Assembly (NCBI GenBank): GCA_004554585.1
Contig: SFLH01000002.1
Coordinates: 1-64,000 of the forward strand
Source of the DNA: Clostridiales bacterium
GTDB taxonomy: Bacteria > Bacillota > Clostridia > Oscillospirales > Oscillospiraceae
Direction: 5' to 3'
DNA length: 64,000 nt
Of this stretch, positions 16,832 to 25,388 are shown piece after piece. The first letter of the stretch is position 1, and each line of letters opens with the position of its first letter. Below the pieces are notes generated by a model. That model was not told the DNA's origin. It made no database searches and saw nothing but the letters and a program-made list of their open reading frames with translations. The position numbers were made by a program, and so were the translations under genes.

Positions 16832-18382
16832 ATGGACGCATTTGCGCTTCAGGCAAAGGCGGTCTGTGTGGAGTTTCCAGGAGTAAAGGCACTGGACCAC
16901 GTGGACTTTTCGTTGATGCCGGGGGAAATCCATGCCCTGGTGGGGGCCAATGGCGCGGGAAAATCCACCTTGATGAACGTTCTGGCAGGGACCAACCCCA
17001 GCTATGGCGGCGAGGTTTGGCTGGACGGATGGGCGGTGGAACTGCGCAGCCCTGCGGCGGCAAAAAAGCTGGGCATCCAGATCGTCTGCCAGGAGGTGGA
17101 CCAGGCGCTGGCGCCCGCCCTGTCGGCGGCGGAAAATATGCTGCTGGACGAGCTGGGCAGACCGGGACGGCTGTGGATCAACTGGCGGGCGCTTTACCAG
17201 CGGGCAGAGCGGCTGAAGGACCAGCTGCGCCTGGGCTTTGACCTCCGCACGCCGGTACATCGGCTGACCCTGGCCCAAAAGCAGATGGTCCTCATCGCGC
17301 GGGCCCTACACAGCCGCTGCCGGATTCTCCTGCTGGATGAGCCCACCGCCCCTTTGAGCGCCGTGGAGACGGAGACCCTGTTTGCCCTCTGCCGGGATTT
17401 GGTCCAAGCGCGGCGGCTTGCCATTGTGTTCGTCTCCCACCGCCTGCCGGAGGTTCTGCGGATCTGTGACCGCTACACGGTGCTACGCAACGGCAGGCTG
17501 GCCGCCAGCGCCCCCATCACCCCCCAGACCACAGCTGACCAGTTGGTGGCCCACATGCTGGGCACGGAGAGGAAACCGGTCCGTGCTCCGGCCTTTCGCA
17601 CAGCGGGCGGGAATCTACTGTCGGTGCGCGGCCTCTCCAGCCGGGACGGCAGTGTCCAGGAGGTCTCCCTGACGGTGGGGAATGGGGAGGTCGTCGGCCT
17701 GGCCGGGCTGGTGGGGACGGGGAAGAGCGAGCTGTGCAAGGCGATCTTCGGCATCCTGCCCAGGGCTGCAGGGGAAATCTGGCTGGACGGCAGCCCGGTG
17801 GCCCTTCGCGGCCCTGCGGACGCGGCGGCCCTCGGCATGGGGCTGGTGCCGGAAGAGCGGCGGAAGGAGGGCCTGTTTCTCGGGGAGAGCGTGTCCTTTC
17901 ATCTGGGGATTGCCAGCCTGAAAAAGTGGAGCCGCCTGTCCTTCCTCTCTCGCAGAAAGCTGGAGGAAAACGCCCGGAGACAGATCGAGAGACTGGGGAT
18001 CAAAACCCCTTCGCCGGGGCAGGCCATGGAACGGCTCTCTGGGGGCAACCAGCAAAAGGCCGTGGTGGGGAAATGGCTTGCCGCCGGCTGCCGGCTCTGC
18101 CTGTTTGACGAGCCCACCAAGGGAGTGGATGTGGGTGCAAAGGCGGAGCTGCTCCAGCTCATGACCGAGCTGGCCCAAACGGGCTGCGGCGTGCTGTACG
18201 CCTCCGCCGACCCCGGGGAGCTGCTGCAGGTGACGGACCGGATCTACGTTCTGTACGGCGGAAGGATTGCAGCCGAGCTGGTCACGGCCCAGACCTCCGA
18301 AGAGGAAATCATGTACTACGCCGTCGGCGGAAAGGCCCCGTTCTGCCCGCCGGCTCAGAGAGAAAGGGAGGAGTTGCCTTGA
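16832..18382 (+). CDS. Sugar-type ABC importer ATPase (two fused nucleotide-binding domains)
   Basis: The 516-residue protein is built like RbsA/MglA. The first domain has Walker A GANGAGKST and Walker B ILLLDEPTAPL. The second has a degenerate Walker A GLVGTGKSE, a full signature SGGNQQK and Walker B LCLFDEPTKGVDVG. In the first domain the signature is TLAQKQM rather than canonical, as often seen in this family. It drives ATP-dependent uptake together with the lipoprotein at 14244 and the permease that overlaps its stop codon. GGGAGG precedes the ATG. Confidence 0.9.
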   Translation: MDAFALQAKAVCVEFPGVKALDHVDFSLMPGEIHALVGANGAGKSTLMNVLAGTNPSYGGEVWLDGWAVELRSPAAAKKLGIQIVCQEVDQALAPALSAAENMLLDELGRPGRLWINWRALYQRAERLKDQLRLGFDLRTPVHRLTLAQKQMVLIARALHSRCRILLLDEPTAPLSAVETETLFALCRDLVQARRLAIVFVSHRLPEVLRICDRYTVLRNGRLAASAPITPQTTADQLVAHMLGTERKPVRAPAFRTAGGNLLSVRGLSSRDGSVQEVSLTVGNGEVVGLAGLVGTGKSELCKAIFGILPRAAGEIWLDGSPVALRGPADAAALGMGLVPEERRKEGLFLGESVSFHLGIASLKKWSRLSFLSRRKLEENARRQIERLGIKTPSPGQAMERLSGGNQQKAVVGKWLAAGCRLCLFDEPTKGVDVGAKAELLQLMTELAQTGCGVLYASADPGELLQVTDRIYVLYGGRIAAELVTAQTSEEEIMYYAVGGKAPFCPPAQREREELP

Positions 18383-19369
18383 ACCAAGTAAGGCGGAAGG
18401 CAGGCACAGCTGGCTTTTGGATGGACTGGGCGGCGGTGATCGCCCTGGCAGCGGCGGTTGCGGTGTTCGGGCTGCTGCAGGGTGGCAATTTTTTCTCCCC
18501 GGCCAATGCCGTCAATATCCTGCGCTCCATGTCCATCACCACCATTTTTGCCATCGGCGCCACCCTCACCATGGCGCCCGATGGCTTTGATATGTCGGCC
18601 TGTACCCTGGCCACCGTTTCCTCCTTCCTGTTTGCCAGCCTGTTTTTATGGTTTGGCCTGCCTCTGTGGCTGAGCGTTGCCTTCACGGTGGTGCTGACCA
18701 TGGGGCTGTATCTGCTGACCATGTTTCTCATTCTGGTCTGCCGGGTGCCCGATATGCTGGCCACCTGCGCGCTGATGTTTGTGCATCAGGGGCTGGGCCT
18801 GTGGTGGACCGGCGGCGGTGCGGTGTCCGCCGGCATGCCCACCCGGTGGGGCACCGCTCCCGCCCGCGCGGGGTGGACGGAGGCCGCTCTGTCCACCCCG
18901 CGCGGCTCCCTGGTGCATTCTGATCATGCTGGCCTGTGTGGCCTTCGCCTTTGTGTTTTTGCAGTACACCCGCCATGGCCGCTGCCTGTACGCCATGGGC
19001 AGCAATCGGACCGCCGCGGCCTACTCCGGCATTCCCGTAAAGCGGTACCGCTTTTTGGCGGGAATGCTCACCGCCGTCCTAATTGCGGTGGGAGCCATTG
19101 TGGTCTGCTCCCGCAACTCGGCGGCGCAGATTTCCGGCTGCGACAGCTACCTCATGCCCTCCCTGGCCGCCGTGTTTGTGGGGCGCTCGGTGGGCGGCGC
19201 GGAAAAGCCCAACGCCTTGGGAACACTGGTGGGCGCCGCCCTGGTGGCGGTGCTGGAAAACGGACTGACCCAAATGGGGGTGGTGTACTATGTGTTCCCG
19301 GCGGTCAAGGGCGGCGTGCTGGCCCTGGCCCTGATCGCCGCATACGCGCCGCGCCTTCGGAGAAAATAG
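18379..19369 (+). pseudogene. Sugar-type ABC importer permease, frameshifted
   Basis: The gene starts at TTG 18379, overlapping the ATPase stop, with GGGAGGAG in front. The first frame reads a good permease N-terminus (membrane helices up to ALMFVHQGLGLWW). The C-terminal half (ILIMLACVAFAFVFLQYTRHG, then YAMGSNRTAAAYSGIPV) lies one frame on and stops at 19369. Joined, the length is about 330 residues, normal for RbsC-like permeases. One extra base, or two missing, lies near 18864-18910, exactly at a perfect 15-bp GC hairpin. It is either a true mutation that disables the importer or a sequencing/assembly error at the hairpin. Confidence 0.8.
18864..18905. repeat. Perfect 15-bp GC-rich inverted repeat inside permease gene
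   Basis: CCGCGCGGGGTGGAC (18864-18878) is mirrored at 18891-18905 with a 12-base loop. It coincides with the point where the permease reading frame changes. Confidence 0.85.
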
Positions 19370-19380
19370 CGCAAGTTTCG

Positions 19381-19428
19381 GTCAAAAACAGACCGGGCAA
19401 ACCTTTTGGGTTTGCCCGGTCTGTCTGT
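19381..19428. terminator. Shared terminator between convergent operons
   Basis: A 16-bp stem (ACAGACCGGGCAAACC, 19388-19403, against 19409-19424) lies between the permease end and the kinase end. On the minus strand it is followed by TTTTTG, so it is a good terminator for the two-component genes and probably works both ways. Confidence 0.85.
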
Positions 19429-19438
19429 TGTATGGGGA

Positions 19439-20698
19439 TCACAGCACCAGCCGCAGACGGAACCAGCCGTCTGTCTGATCAAACTGGCAGACGGCGCCGT
19501 GTTTTCGGCAAAATGCGGAGATGGACTGCACGCCCAGGCCGTGCCCCTCCCTTTGGGCCACCGGCAGGCCGCTGCTGTCAAAGGAGACGCTGCCGGTACA
19601 GGGGTTGGAAATTTCCAGCATGAGGCTGGGGGTTGCCAGCATCTTGCAGCGGATTTGGCGGGCATCCTGGGGCAGTTCCAGATTGGCATGGATGGCGTTT
19701 TCCAAGGCGTTGGCCAGGACAATGGCCAGCTCCCCCTCGTCTGCGGGGAGAACGTCGGGGAGAGAGAGTTTCGTCTCCACCGCGATGCCCTGGTTTTTGG
19801 CCTGGTTCAAGTAAACGGAGAATACGGCGTCCAACACCGGCGGGCGGCACCAGCGTGTCACCACTTGCTCGTCCAGCCGGGCTTGGGCGGCGTCCAGAAA
19901 GGCCAAGGCGGCTTCCCGGTCGCTGCGGGATACCAGTTCCGCGGCCGCCTGGAGCCGGTGGCGCAGGTCGTGGCGCTCTGTGCGGATTGTGTCCTCTGCA
20001 GCTTTCACCGCCTCCATCCGGCGCTGCAGCGCCGCCAGCTGTAATGTGGACAGCTGTGCGCTGTGGCGGACCTCCGCCTCTTTGTGGATGCTGGAAAAGA
20101 GGAACATCAAAACGCAGTAAAACCCTACCATCAGCAGGGAGACGGCAGGCTTCATGATGGTGCTGCTCTGGGTGAGGCCTGCATAGCCGGGAATCAGGTA
20201 GACGACGGTGACATAGTAGACCACCATCACCAGGCAGATGAGCCACCAGCCCCGGCGCAGTTCCAGCAGGGTCTGGAGAAACAACGGCCGCAGAAAGCGG
20301 ACCAGGAACCAGACCACGGCGGTGCTGAGGACGGCATAGGACAGCACCAGCACCCAGAAGCGGCTGCCGGACAGGTAGTAGAGCAGCCCCGCTCCGTGCT
20401 GGACCAGTACACAGAAGAGGATGGCAGAGAGCAGCTGAAATACCAGCCGCCATCCCCGAAAACGGCTGAGCGCCAGCAGGAGCAGCAGGGACGGAAGGTG
20501 GGCGATGAGGGAGTAGATGCGAAGGGTGGTCTCCAAACCGGCGGCCTGGTATATGGCGGCGACGGCGGCCATCACCAGCACCATGGTGCCGCAGACTGCG
20601 CCAATGGTGCGCCGGGGGGAATACCGGCTGTCCAGAAACAGCAGCACCATCGTCATGCCCAGCGCCGTCATGTACTCCATGGCAAACAGTTCTACCAT
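19439..20698 (-). CDS. AgrC-type (GHKL) sensor histidine kinase
   Basis: The 419-residue protein has six or seven N-terminal membrane helices (to about residue 200), a phosphoacceptor region RHDLRHRLQ near residue 240, and a GHKL ATPase domain with N-box ANALENAIHAN and HGLGVQSI. This layout is typical of kinases sensing peptides or membrane signals, paired with LytTR regulators. The ATG at 20698 overlaps the end of the upstream regulator gene by seven bases and has GGAGGAG in front. No signal-peptide precursor gene is seen beside it. Confidence 0.86.
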   Translation of the reverse strand: MVELFAMEYMTALGMTMVLLFLDSRYSPRRTIGAVCGTMVLVMAAVAAIYQAAGLETTLRIYSLIAHLPSLLLLLALSRFRGWRLVFQLLSAILFCVLVQHGAGLLYYLSGSRFWVLVLSYAVLSTAVVWFLVRFLRPLFLQTLLELRRGWWLICLVMVVYYVTVVYLIPGYAGLTQSSTIMKPAVSLLMVGFYCVLMFLFSSIHKEAEVRHSAQLSTLQLAALQRRMEAVKAAEDTIRTERHDLRHRLQAAAELVSRSDREAALAFLDAAQARLDEQVVTRWCRPPVLDAVFSVYLNQAKNQGIAVETKLSLPDVLPADEGELAIVLANALENAIHANLELPQDARQIRCKMLATPSLMLEISNPCTGSVSFDSSGLPVAQREGHGLGVQSISAFCRKHGAVCQFDQTDGWFRLRLVL

Positions 20699-21432
20699 GC
20701 GTGTCTCTCCTCCAGCCAGTAGCTGCCCCAGGCTTTCTTGAAGGCCGTGGCCGATGCCCGGGGCAGGACCACGGTCTGCCCGTCATCCAGCATGGCCAGC
20801 TGGCCGCTCACCCCGGTCACATGCTGAAAATTCAACACGAAGCTGGCGCCGCACGGGCAAAAGCGCCGGTCCGACAGCAGCGGCCCGGCCGCCTCGCGGA
20901 AGGAAACGCGGATGGTCTGGGAGTCTACGATGCCGTCGGTGCAGTAATAGCGCATGCAGCGCCCCACCCGCTCCACGTACCGGATATGCTCCAGGAGAAT
21001 GCGCCGGGGGCCGTCCGCCGTGGCCACCAAAACGGCACGGCTTCTCCGCTGGTTCTGTTTTTCCACCACCTTGTCCAGCACCTGGAACAGTTTCGCCTCT
21101 TCCACCGGCTTGAGCAGATAGAAGAAGGCCTGGACATCGTAACTGTCGGCGGCGAAGTCATTGGAACTGGTGAGGTAGACGATGTCACCGCCGTCTCCCA
21201 GAGCCCGCAGGCGGCGAGCTGTGTCGATTCCGCTCAGCCCCGGCATGAGGATGTCCAGCACATAGAGGTCAAAGCTCCCCGGGCTCTCCGTCTTTGCCAG
21301 CAGGGCGCTGCCGCTCAGGAAGGCATCCACCTGCCCTTTCAGGTTGGGCCGGGACTGGAGGTAGGCATGCAGCAGCAGCGTAATCTGGCTGAGCTGGTTT
21401 TCTTCATCGTCGCATACGGCGATTCGCAGCAT
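20692..21432 (-). CDS. LytTR-family response regulator
   Basis: The 246-residue protein begins MLRIAVCDDEENQ, with the receiver acidic pair (CDDEE), the phosphoacceptor Asp in LYVLDILMPGLSG and Lys in YLLKPVEEAK. The C-terminal LytTR DNA-binding domain follows (IRYVERVGRCMRYYC to the end). A much longer frame is open upstream, but GGAGGGAGAAGG places the start at 21432. It is the first gene of a two-gene operon with the GHKL kinase. Target genes are not evident here. Confidence 0.88.
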   Translation of the reverse strand: MLRIAVCDDEENQLSQITLLLHAYLQSRPNLKGQVDAFLSGSALLAKTESPGSFDLYVLDILMPGLSGIDTARRLRALGDGGDIVYLTSSNDFAADSYDVQAFFYLLKPVEEAKLFQVLDKVVEKQNQRRSRAVLVATADGPRRILLEHIRYVERVGRCMRYYCTDGIVDSQTIRVSFREAAGPLLSDRRFCPCGASFVLNFQHVTGVSGQLAMLDDGQTVVLPRASATAFKKAWGSYWLEERHAW

Positions 21433-21508
21433 AGACCTTCTCCCTCCCTCCAAAAGTGCCAATTTTACGCAAACAGCCTCAGATTCGGAACAACTGGATT
21501 CTGAAATG

Positions 21509-21537
21509 AACATAGCATGGAAGGGAAAAGCCGTCAA
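21509..21537 (-). promoter_or_regulatory. Promoter of the LytTR/GHKL operon
   Basis: Minus strand: -35 TTGACG (21537-21532), a 17-base spacer ending TGC, -10 TATGTT (21514-21509). The good -35 and extended -10 make this a convincing vegetative promoter, about 70 bases from the start codon. Confidence 0.68.
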
Positions 21538-21724
21538 GAGAGATTACAGGCTGGACGTCTGGAAAACAAAAATGTGAGCAACGTGAGACATTTCTCCCCC
21601 CAATCGGGGGAAGAGACGCTGTCCCGGCAGAGCTGCCAGCTTCGGATGACCAGGGAAGCCCCCTCCTCTCTCGCGGCGGGTTTGACGTTGTGTCGTGGTC
21701 AGAGTATTCCACCAGGACGGCAAA

Positions 21725-21777
21725 AAACGAAAGAGGCAGATCTGTCTTTGCCAAGTAGACAGAACTGCCTCTTTTTT
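21725..21777. terminator. Terminator of the CitB/DcuR-type two-component operon
   Basis: AAAGAGGCAG (21730-21739) pairs with CTGCCTCTTT (21765-21774), with an inner CTGTCT/AGACAG stem. Minus-strand reading is followed by a T-rich run, and the plus strand also has TTTTTT. Confidence 0.8.
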
Positions 21778-21867
21778 AGATGGAATTCCCGCGGAAAATC
21801 CTTGCGGCCAGGCCGAATCCCGGAGGAAGAACGGCGGAGGGCGCCACCCGCATGGGAAGATGGTGCC

Positions 21868-22569
21868 TTAGGGGGATGGGGTTTCCTCTTCCAGGATATG
21901 ATAGATGATGCAGGGGCGGCCGCCGGTGTTGTAGTCCATGTCGCTGATGGTCATGTTCTGCTCGGTCATGTAATTCATGTACCGGCGCACGGTCACCACG
22001 GACAGGCCCACGTGGCTGGCGATGTCGTCGCAGGTATGGCCCTGCTGGGGGGTTTCCCGAAGGTAGCTTTCGATCCGCTGCAAGGTCTGGCTCTGCAGGC
22101 CTTTGGGCAGGGTGCCCTGGGTGCCGGCCCGCGTGGTGGAGATGTGGAGAAGGGCGGAGTCCAGCTTGTTCTGGGTAAACTTTCCCTCGCGGATGGCGCT
22201 CTGCCGGTCGCAAAAGGTTTTCAGGGCCAACTGAAAGCGCTGATAGCCAAAGGGCTTGATGAGGTAATCCGTCACCCCCAGGCGCATGAACGCTTTGATG
22301 GTGGAGGCGTCGGCGGCGGAGGTGACCATGATCACGTCGGCGTCCACCTGTTCTGCCCGCAGGGCTTGCAGCAGTTCCAGGCCATTCATCTGGGGCATGT
22401 AGACGTCCAAAATGATCAGATCCACCGGGTTACTGCGCAGCCAGAACAGGGCCGGGTGAGCAGCGGAAAAGGTCCGGACCACACAGAAGCGGCTGTCCAT
22501 TTCAATGTAGCGGCGGTTGAGCTGGTTGATGACGGGATCGTCTTCGATGATAACGGTGCGGTAGGACAT
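21868..22569 (-). CDS. CitB/DcuR-family response regulator
   Basis: The 233-residue protein has a receiver domain (VIIEDDPVINQLNRRYIE, phosphoacceptor Asp in LIILDVYMPQMNG, Lys in YLIKPF) and a C-terminal HTH (TCDDIASHVGLSVVTVRRYMN) of the type that controls genes for citrate or C4-dicarboxylate use. The ATG at 22569 has CAGGAGAGC upstream. It is co-transcribed with the sensor kinase (16-base gap). No target transporter is adjacent, so its regulon lies elsewhere or includes the region 2 transporters. Confidence 0.86.
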   Translation of the reverse strand: MSYRTVIIEDDPVINQLNRRYIEMDSRFCVVRTFSAAHPALFWLRSNPVDLIILDVYMPQMNGLELLQALRAEQVDADVIMVTSAADASTIKAFMRLGVTDYLIKPFGYQRFQLALKTFCDRQSAIREGKFTQNKLDSALLHISTTRAGTQGTLPKGLQSQTLQRIESYLRETPQQGHTCDDIASHVGLSVVTVRRYMNYMTEQNMTISDMDYNTGGRPCIIYHILEEETPSP

Positions 22570-22585
22570 AGTGCTCTCCTGTTTC

Positions 22586-24199
22586 TCAAGTGTGGTCGTC
22601 CAGTGTGATGATGAATGAGGTGCCCACGCCGACCTCCGTCTCCACTCGGATGGTTCCGTTGTAAGCCTGGATGGTGTCGTAGACCAGGGCAAGCCCTGTC
22701 CCGCGGCCGTCTCCCTTGGTGGAGAACCCCCGCTGGAAGATGTGGGGCTTGACCTCCTCGGGGATGCCGGGGCCGGTGTCGTCCACGCTCAGGAGCAGTC
22801 CGTGGGCGCCCTCTCGGATGCTGACGGTGACCTCACTGGGCAGGTCCGTGGGCATGGCGCGCAAAGCATCGAAGGCGTTTTCGATGAGGTTTCCAAGCAC
22901 GGTGATCAGCTCCGAGATGGGCAGAAACTGCCCGTTGCTGCTCAGGGTGCTGGCTGGGTCCAGCGTGAAGCGGATGTCCAGCTCGGCGGCCCGGTAGGCT
23001 TTGCCGATGAGCAGGGCGGCAATGGAGGGGTCGCGGATGCGGTCGCCAATGTACTCCATGGACTGGGTCCGGCTCTCGGTGATGCGCAGGACATACTCCT
23101 CCGCCCGCTGGACGTCTCCCAGCTGCAAAAGCCCCAGGATTACGTGGAGCTTGTTGGTAAACTCGTGGGTATAGGCCCGCAGGGCCTCTACGATGTGGCG
23201 CACTCCCGTCAGGTCCTGGGCCAGCTGGGTTACCTCCGTGCGGTTGCGGAAGATGGCTACGGCTCCCTCCACCCTTCCCTCCCGCCAAAGGGGGAGCCGG
23301 TCCGAGAGGATGGAGACGTGGGTGATGGACTCCAGGGAGATGTTGTACTCCGGCAGCCCCGTGCGCATGACCCGGGGGATGGTGGAGCGGGGATAGACCG
23401 ATTTCAGAGGCTGCCCCAGGGCAGCGGACTGGTCGATGCGCAGAACCTCCGAAGCGGCGCGGTTGAGGTAGGTGATACGGCTGTTCTCATCGATGGCCAG
23501 CAGCCCTTCCTCCAGGGCGTCGAGAATGTCCATGCGCTGGAGGAAAAGCTTGCGGAAGGCGTCGGGCTCGTAGCCCAGCAGCTCCTGCTTGATGTCCCGG
23601 GACAGGCGCAGGCTCAGGAAGCTGCCGGCCAGCATGGCGATTACGCAGGCCAGCAGGTGAAACAGCAGCATCCGCAGAGTCATGGCGCGGATGGAGCGCA
23701 TATAGATCCCCGCCATGGTGTAGCCCAGCAGGTCTCCTTCTTCGGAGTAGATGGCCGCATAGGCGCAGCGGTCGGCCCCGGAGGGGGCCTCCCCATTGTA
23801 GAGCAAGATGTCGTTGCCCTGGGAAAACCAGCCGGTCACATACTCCCCCAGGGGGTCCAGCAGGGCGGGGTCGTCGGCCCCCGAGGCCAGGTCGTAGAAG
23901 GCGATGGGGGCGCCGTCCTTATCGTAGATGGCAAACACGTCCACACTGGAGACGTTGCGCACGGTGCGCTGGATGTAGGCGTTGGCGGTGTCGGGGCTGG
24001 GTCCCTCTGTCATGCTGGGGCTGTTGGCCACCACCTGGGCGGCGCCGGACAGGGTCTGGTCCCAAGAGCGGGACTCCTGGATCAGATTGAGCAGAAAGCT
24101 CACGCCCAAGGAGAGCAGCAGGGCGATGACAATGCCCAGCAGGAGCTTCTTGCGCACCTGAAAGTAGATTTTCGGACTGGCTTTTTTCTCCTCGCGCAT
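22586..24199 (-). CDS. CitA/DcuS-family sensor histidine kinase
   Basis: The 537-residue protein has a TM helix near residues 18-38, an extracytoplasmic sensor (about 40-170), a second TM helix (about 175-200), a cytoplasmic PAS domain (ILDALEEGLLAIDENSRITYLNRAA) and a kinase core. The phosphoacceptor His lies in YTHEFTNKLHVILGLLQ. ATP-binding boxes are NLIENAFDA, DDTGPGIP and GRGTGLALV. The family senses citrate, malate or similar carboxylates outside the cell. The gene has its own promoter at 24236-24264, divergent from the ATP synthase operon. Confidence 0.88.
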   Translation of the reverse strand: MREEKKASPKIYFQVRKKLLLGIVIALLLSLGVSFLLNLIQESRSWDQTLSGAAQVVANSPSMTEGPSPDTANAYIQRTVRNVSSVDVFAIYDKDGAPIAFYDLASGADDPALLDPLGEYVTGWFSQGNDILLYNGEAPSGADRCAYAAIYSEEGDLLGYTMAGIYMRSIRAMTLRMLLFHLLACVIAMLAGSFLSLRLSRDIKQELLGYEPDAFRKLFLQRMDILDALEEGLLAIDENSRITYLNRAASEVLRIDQSAALGQPLKSVYPRSTIPRVMRTGLPEYNISLESITHVSILSDRLPLWREGRVEGAVAIFRNRTEVTQLAQDLTGVRHIVEALRAYTHEFTNKLHVILGLLQLGDVQRAEEYVLRITESRTQSMEYIGDRIRDPSIAALLIGKAYRAAELDIRFTLDPASTLSSNGQFLPISELITVLGNLIENAFDALRAMPTDLPSEVTVSIREGAHGLLLSVDDTGPGIPEEVKPHIFQRGFSTKGDGRGTGLALVYDTIQAYNGTIRVETEVGVGTSFIITLDDHT

Positions 24200-24235
24200 G
24201 GCGGGCTGCCCCTCTCCCCCGTGAAGTATCTTTGT

Positions 24236-24264
24236 ATTATACCATAGTCGTCAAGGGCCGGCAA
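24236..24264 (-). promoter_or_regulatory. Promoter of the CitA/DcuS-type operon
   Basis: Minus strand: -35 TTGCCG (24264-24259), a 17-base spacer, -10 TATAAT (24241-24236), a perfect -10, 37 bases before the kinase ATG. Confidence 0.7.
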
Positions 24265-24333
24265 ACGCCTTTTCGGCGGCAGGCCGCCGGAAAAGGACGG
24301 TTTTCGCAGATTATGATTTTTACTTTTTTAAGA

Positions 24334-24361
24334 TTGCCTTTTGCTTTTCAAAGACTAAAAT
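24334..24361 (+). promoter_or_regulatory. Promoter of the ATP synthase operon
   Basis: -35 TTGCCT (24334-24339), a 16-base spacer, -10 TAAAAT (24356-24361), ending 34 bases before the atpB start. It is divergent from the kinase promoter. Confidence 0.55.
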
Positions 24362-24395
24362 AAGGGCAGCCTGAAAAACGAAAGAGGTGGTAGGA

Positions 24396-25094
24396 TTGGA
24401 TGAGATCCAGACGGTACTCCAGGAAAAGCTGACGAATCAGACGGCTTTTGAGATCCCCTTGTTTGGCGGAATCCCCGTGCCGGAGTCCGCCGTGGTCAGC
24501 TGGGGAATCATCCTGCTGCTGACCCTTCTGGCCATCTGGCTGACCCATGACCTGAAGGTGAAAGCCCCAGGCCGGCGGCAGATGGTGGCCGAGATGTTTG
24601 TAGGCCTGATCAACAACTTCTGCCGGGAGATTTTGGGCGAGAAGCACTGGCGCACATTTGCTCCCTATCTGGGCACCGTGGGGCTGTATCTGCTGCTGGC
24701 CAACCTGGCCGGCCTGGTGGGCCTGGCCCCGCCCACTAAGGACCTGAACGTCACGGCGGGCCTGGCCATCATGAGCCTGGTGCTCATCTATGGCTCTCAG
24801 TTCCGCTACCACGGCCTGTTCCGGGGGCTGAAGAAGTTCACCCAGCCATCGGCCATCATCACGCCTCTGAACGTGATGGAAGTGGGCATTCGCCCTCTGG
24901 CGCTGTGCATGCGTCTGTTCGGCAACATCCTGGGCGGCTTCATCATCATGGAGCTGATCAAGGCAGTGGCCCCGGTGGTGGTTCCCATCCCCTTCAGCTT
25001 GTACTTCGACATCTTCGACGGCGTGCTGCAAGCGGTGGTGTTCGTGTTCCTGACCACCCTGTTCCTATCGGAATCTCTGGAGCCCTTGGAGTAA
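24396..25094 (+). CDS. atpB: F-type ATP synthase subunit a
   Basis: This 232-residue membrane subunit carries the ion half-channels of the F0 motor. The essential arginine is in CMRLFGNILGG, and the preceding helix reads NVMEVGIRPLAL. An AAAGAGGTGG site directly precedes a TTG at 24396, so I chose this start over the GTG at 24387 that lies inside that site. It is the first gene of the eight-gene order a-c-b-delta-alpha-gamma-beta-epsilon. No atpI/uncI gene is seen upstream. Confidence 0.93.
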   Translation: MDEIQTVLQEKLTNQTAFEIPLFGGIPVPESAVVSWGIILLLTLLAIWLTHDLKVKAPGRRQMVAEMFVGLINNFCREILGEKHWRTFAPYLGTVGLYLLLANLAGLVGLAPPTKDLNVTAGLAIMSLVLIYGSQFRYHGLFRGLKKFTQPSAIITPLNVMEVGIRPLALCMRLFGNILGGFIIMELIKAVAPVVVPIPFSLYFDIFDGVLQAVVFVFLTTLFLSESLEPLE

Positions 25095-25152
25095 GACAAG
25101 GGCGAGACCCAACAACCTGTTGATACGGAAAATTTTAAGGAGGACAATGACT

Positions 25153-25371
25153 ATGGATCTGGCAATTCTTGGCGCGGGTATCGCAGTTCTCACCGGCATC
25201 GGGGCCGGCATCGGCATCGGCATCGCCACGGGGAAATCCTCTGAGGCCATAGCCCGGCAGCCGGAGCAGGCGGGCAAGATCAGCCGCAACATGCTCCTGG
25301 GCTGTGCCATGGCGGAAGGTACCGCCATCTTTGGCCTGCTGGTGAGTATCCTGCTCATCTTCATGGGCTAA
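25153..25371 (+). CDS. atpE: F-type ATP synthase subunit c
   Basis: The 72-residue hairpin subunit of the rotor ring has a glycine-rich first helix (GAGIGIGIATGK), the polar loop IARQPEQ and the ion-binding Glu in CAMAEGTAIFG. The Gln and Ser that complete the Na+ site in Ilyobacter-type c subunits are Ile and Gly here, so proton coupling is predicted. An AAGGAGG site is nine bases from the ATG at 25153; another ATG at 25147 is also possible. Confidence 0.93.
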   Translation: MDLAILGAGIAVLTGIGAGIGIGIATGKSSEAIARQPEQAGKISRNMLLGCAMAEGTAIFGLLVSILLIFMG

Positions 25372-25388
25372 AGCGGGGGGCGTGAGCG

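Larger units (their letters stand above)
21433..21867. other. 435-base intergenic region
   Basis: It holds the promoter at 21509-21537 for the genes to its left and the terminator at 21730-21777 for the genes to its right. I see nothing coding in between. Confidence 0.6.

Noticed and set aside
25153..25371. Sodium-type ATP synthase.
   Set aside because: The Gln and Ser ligands of the Na+ site are replaced by Ile and Gly by eye.
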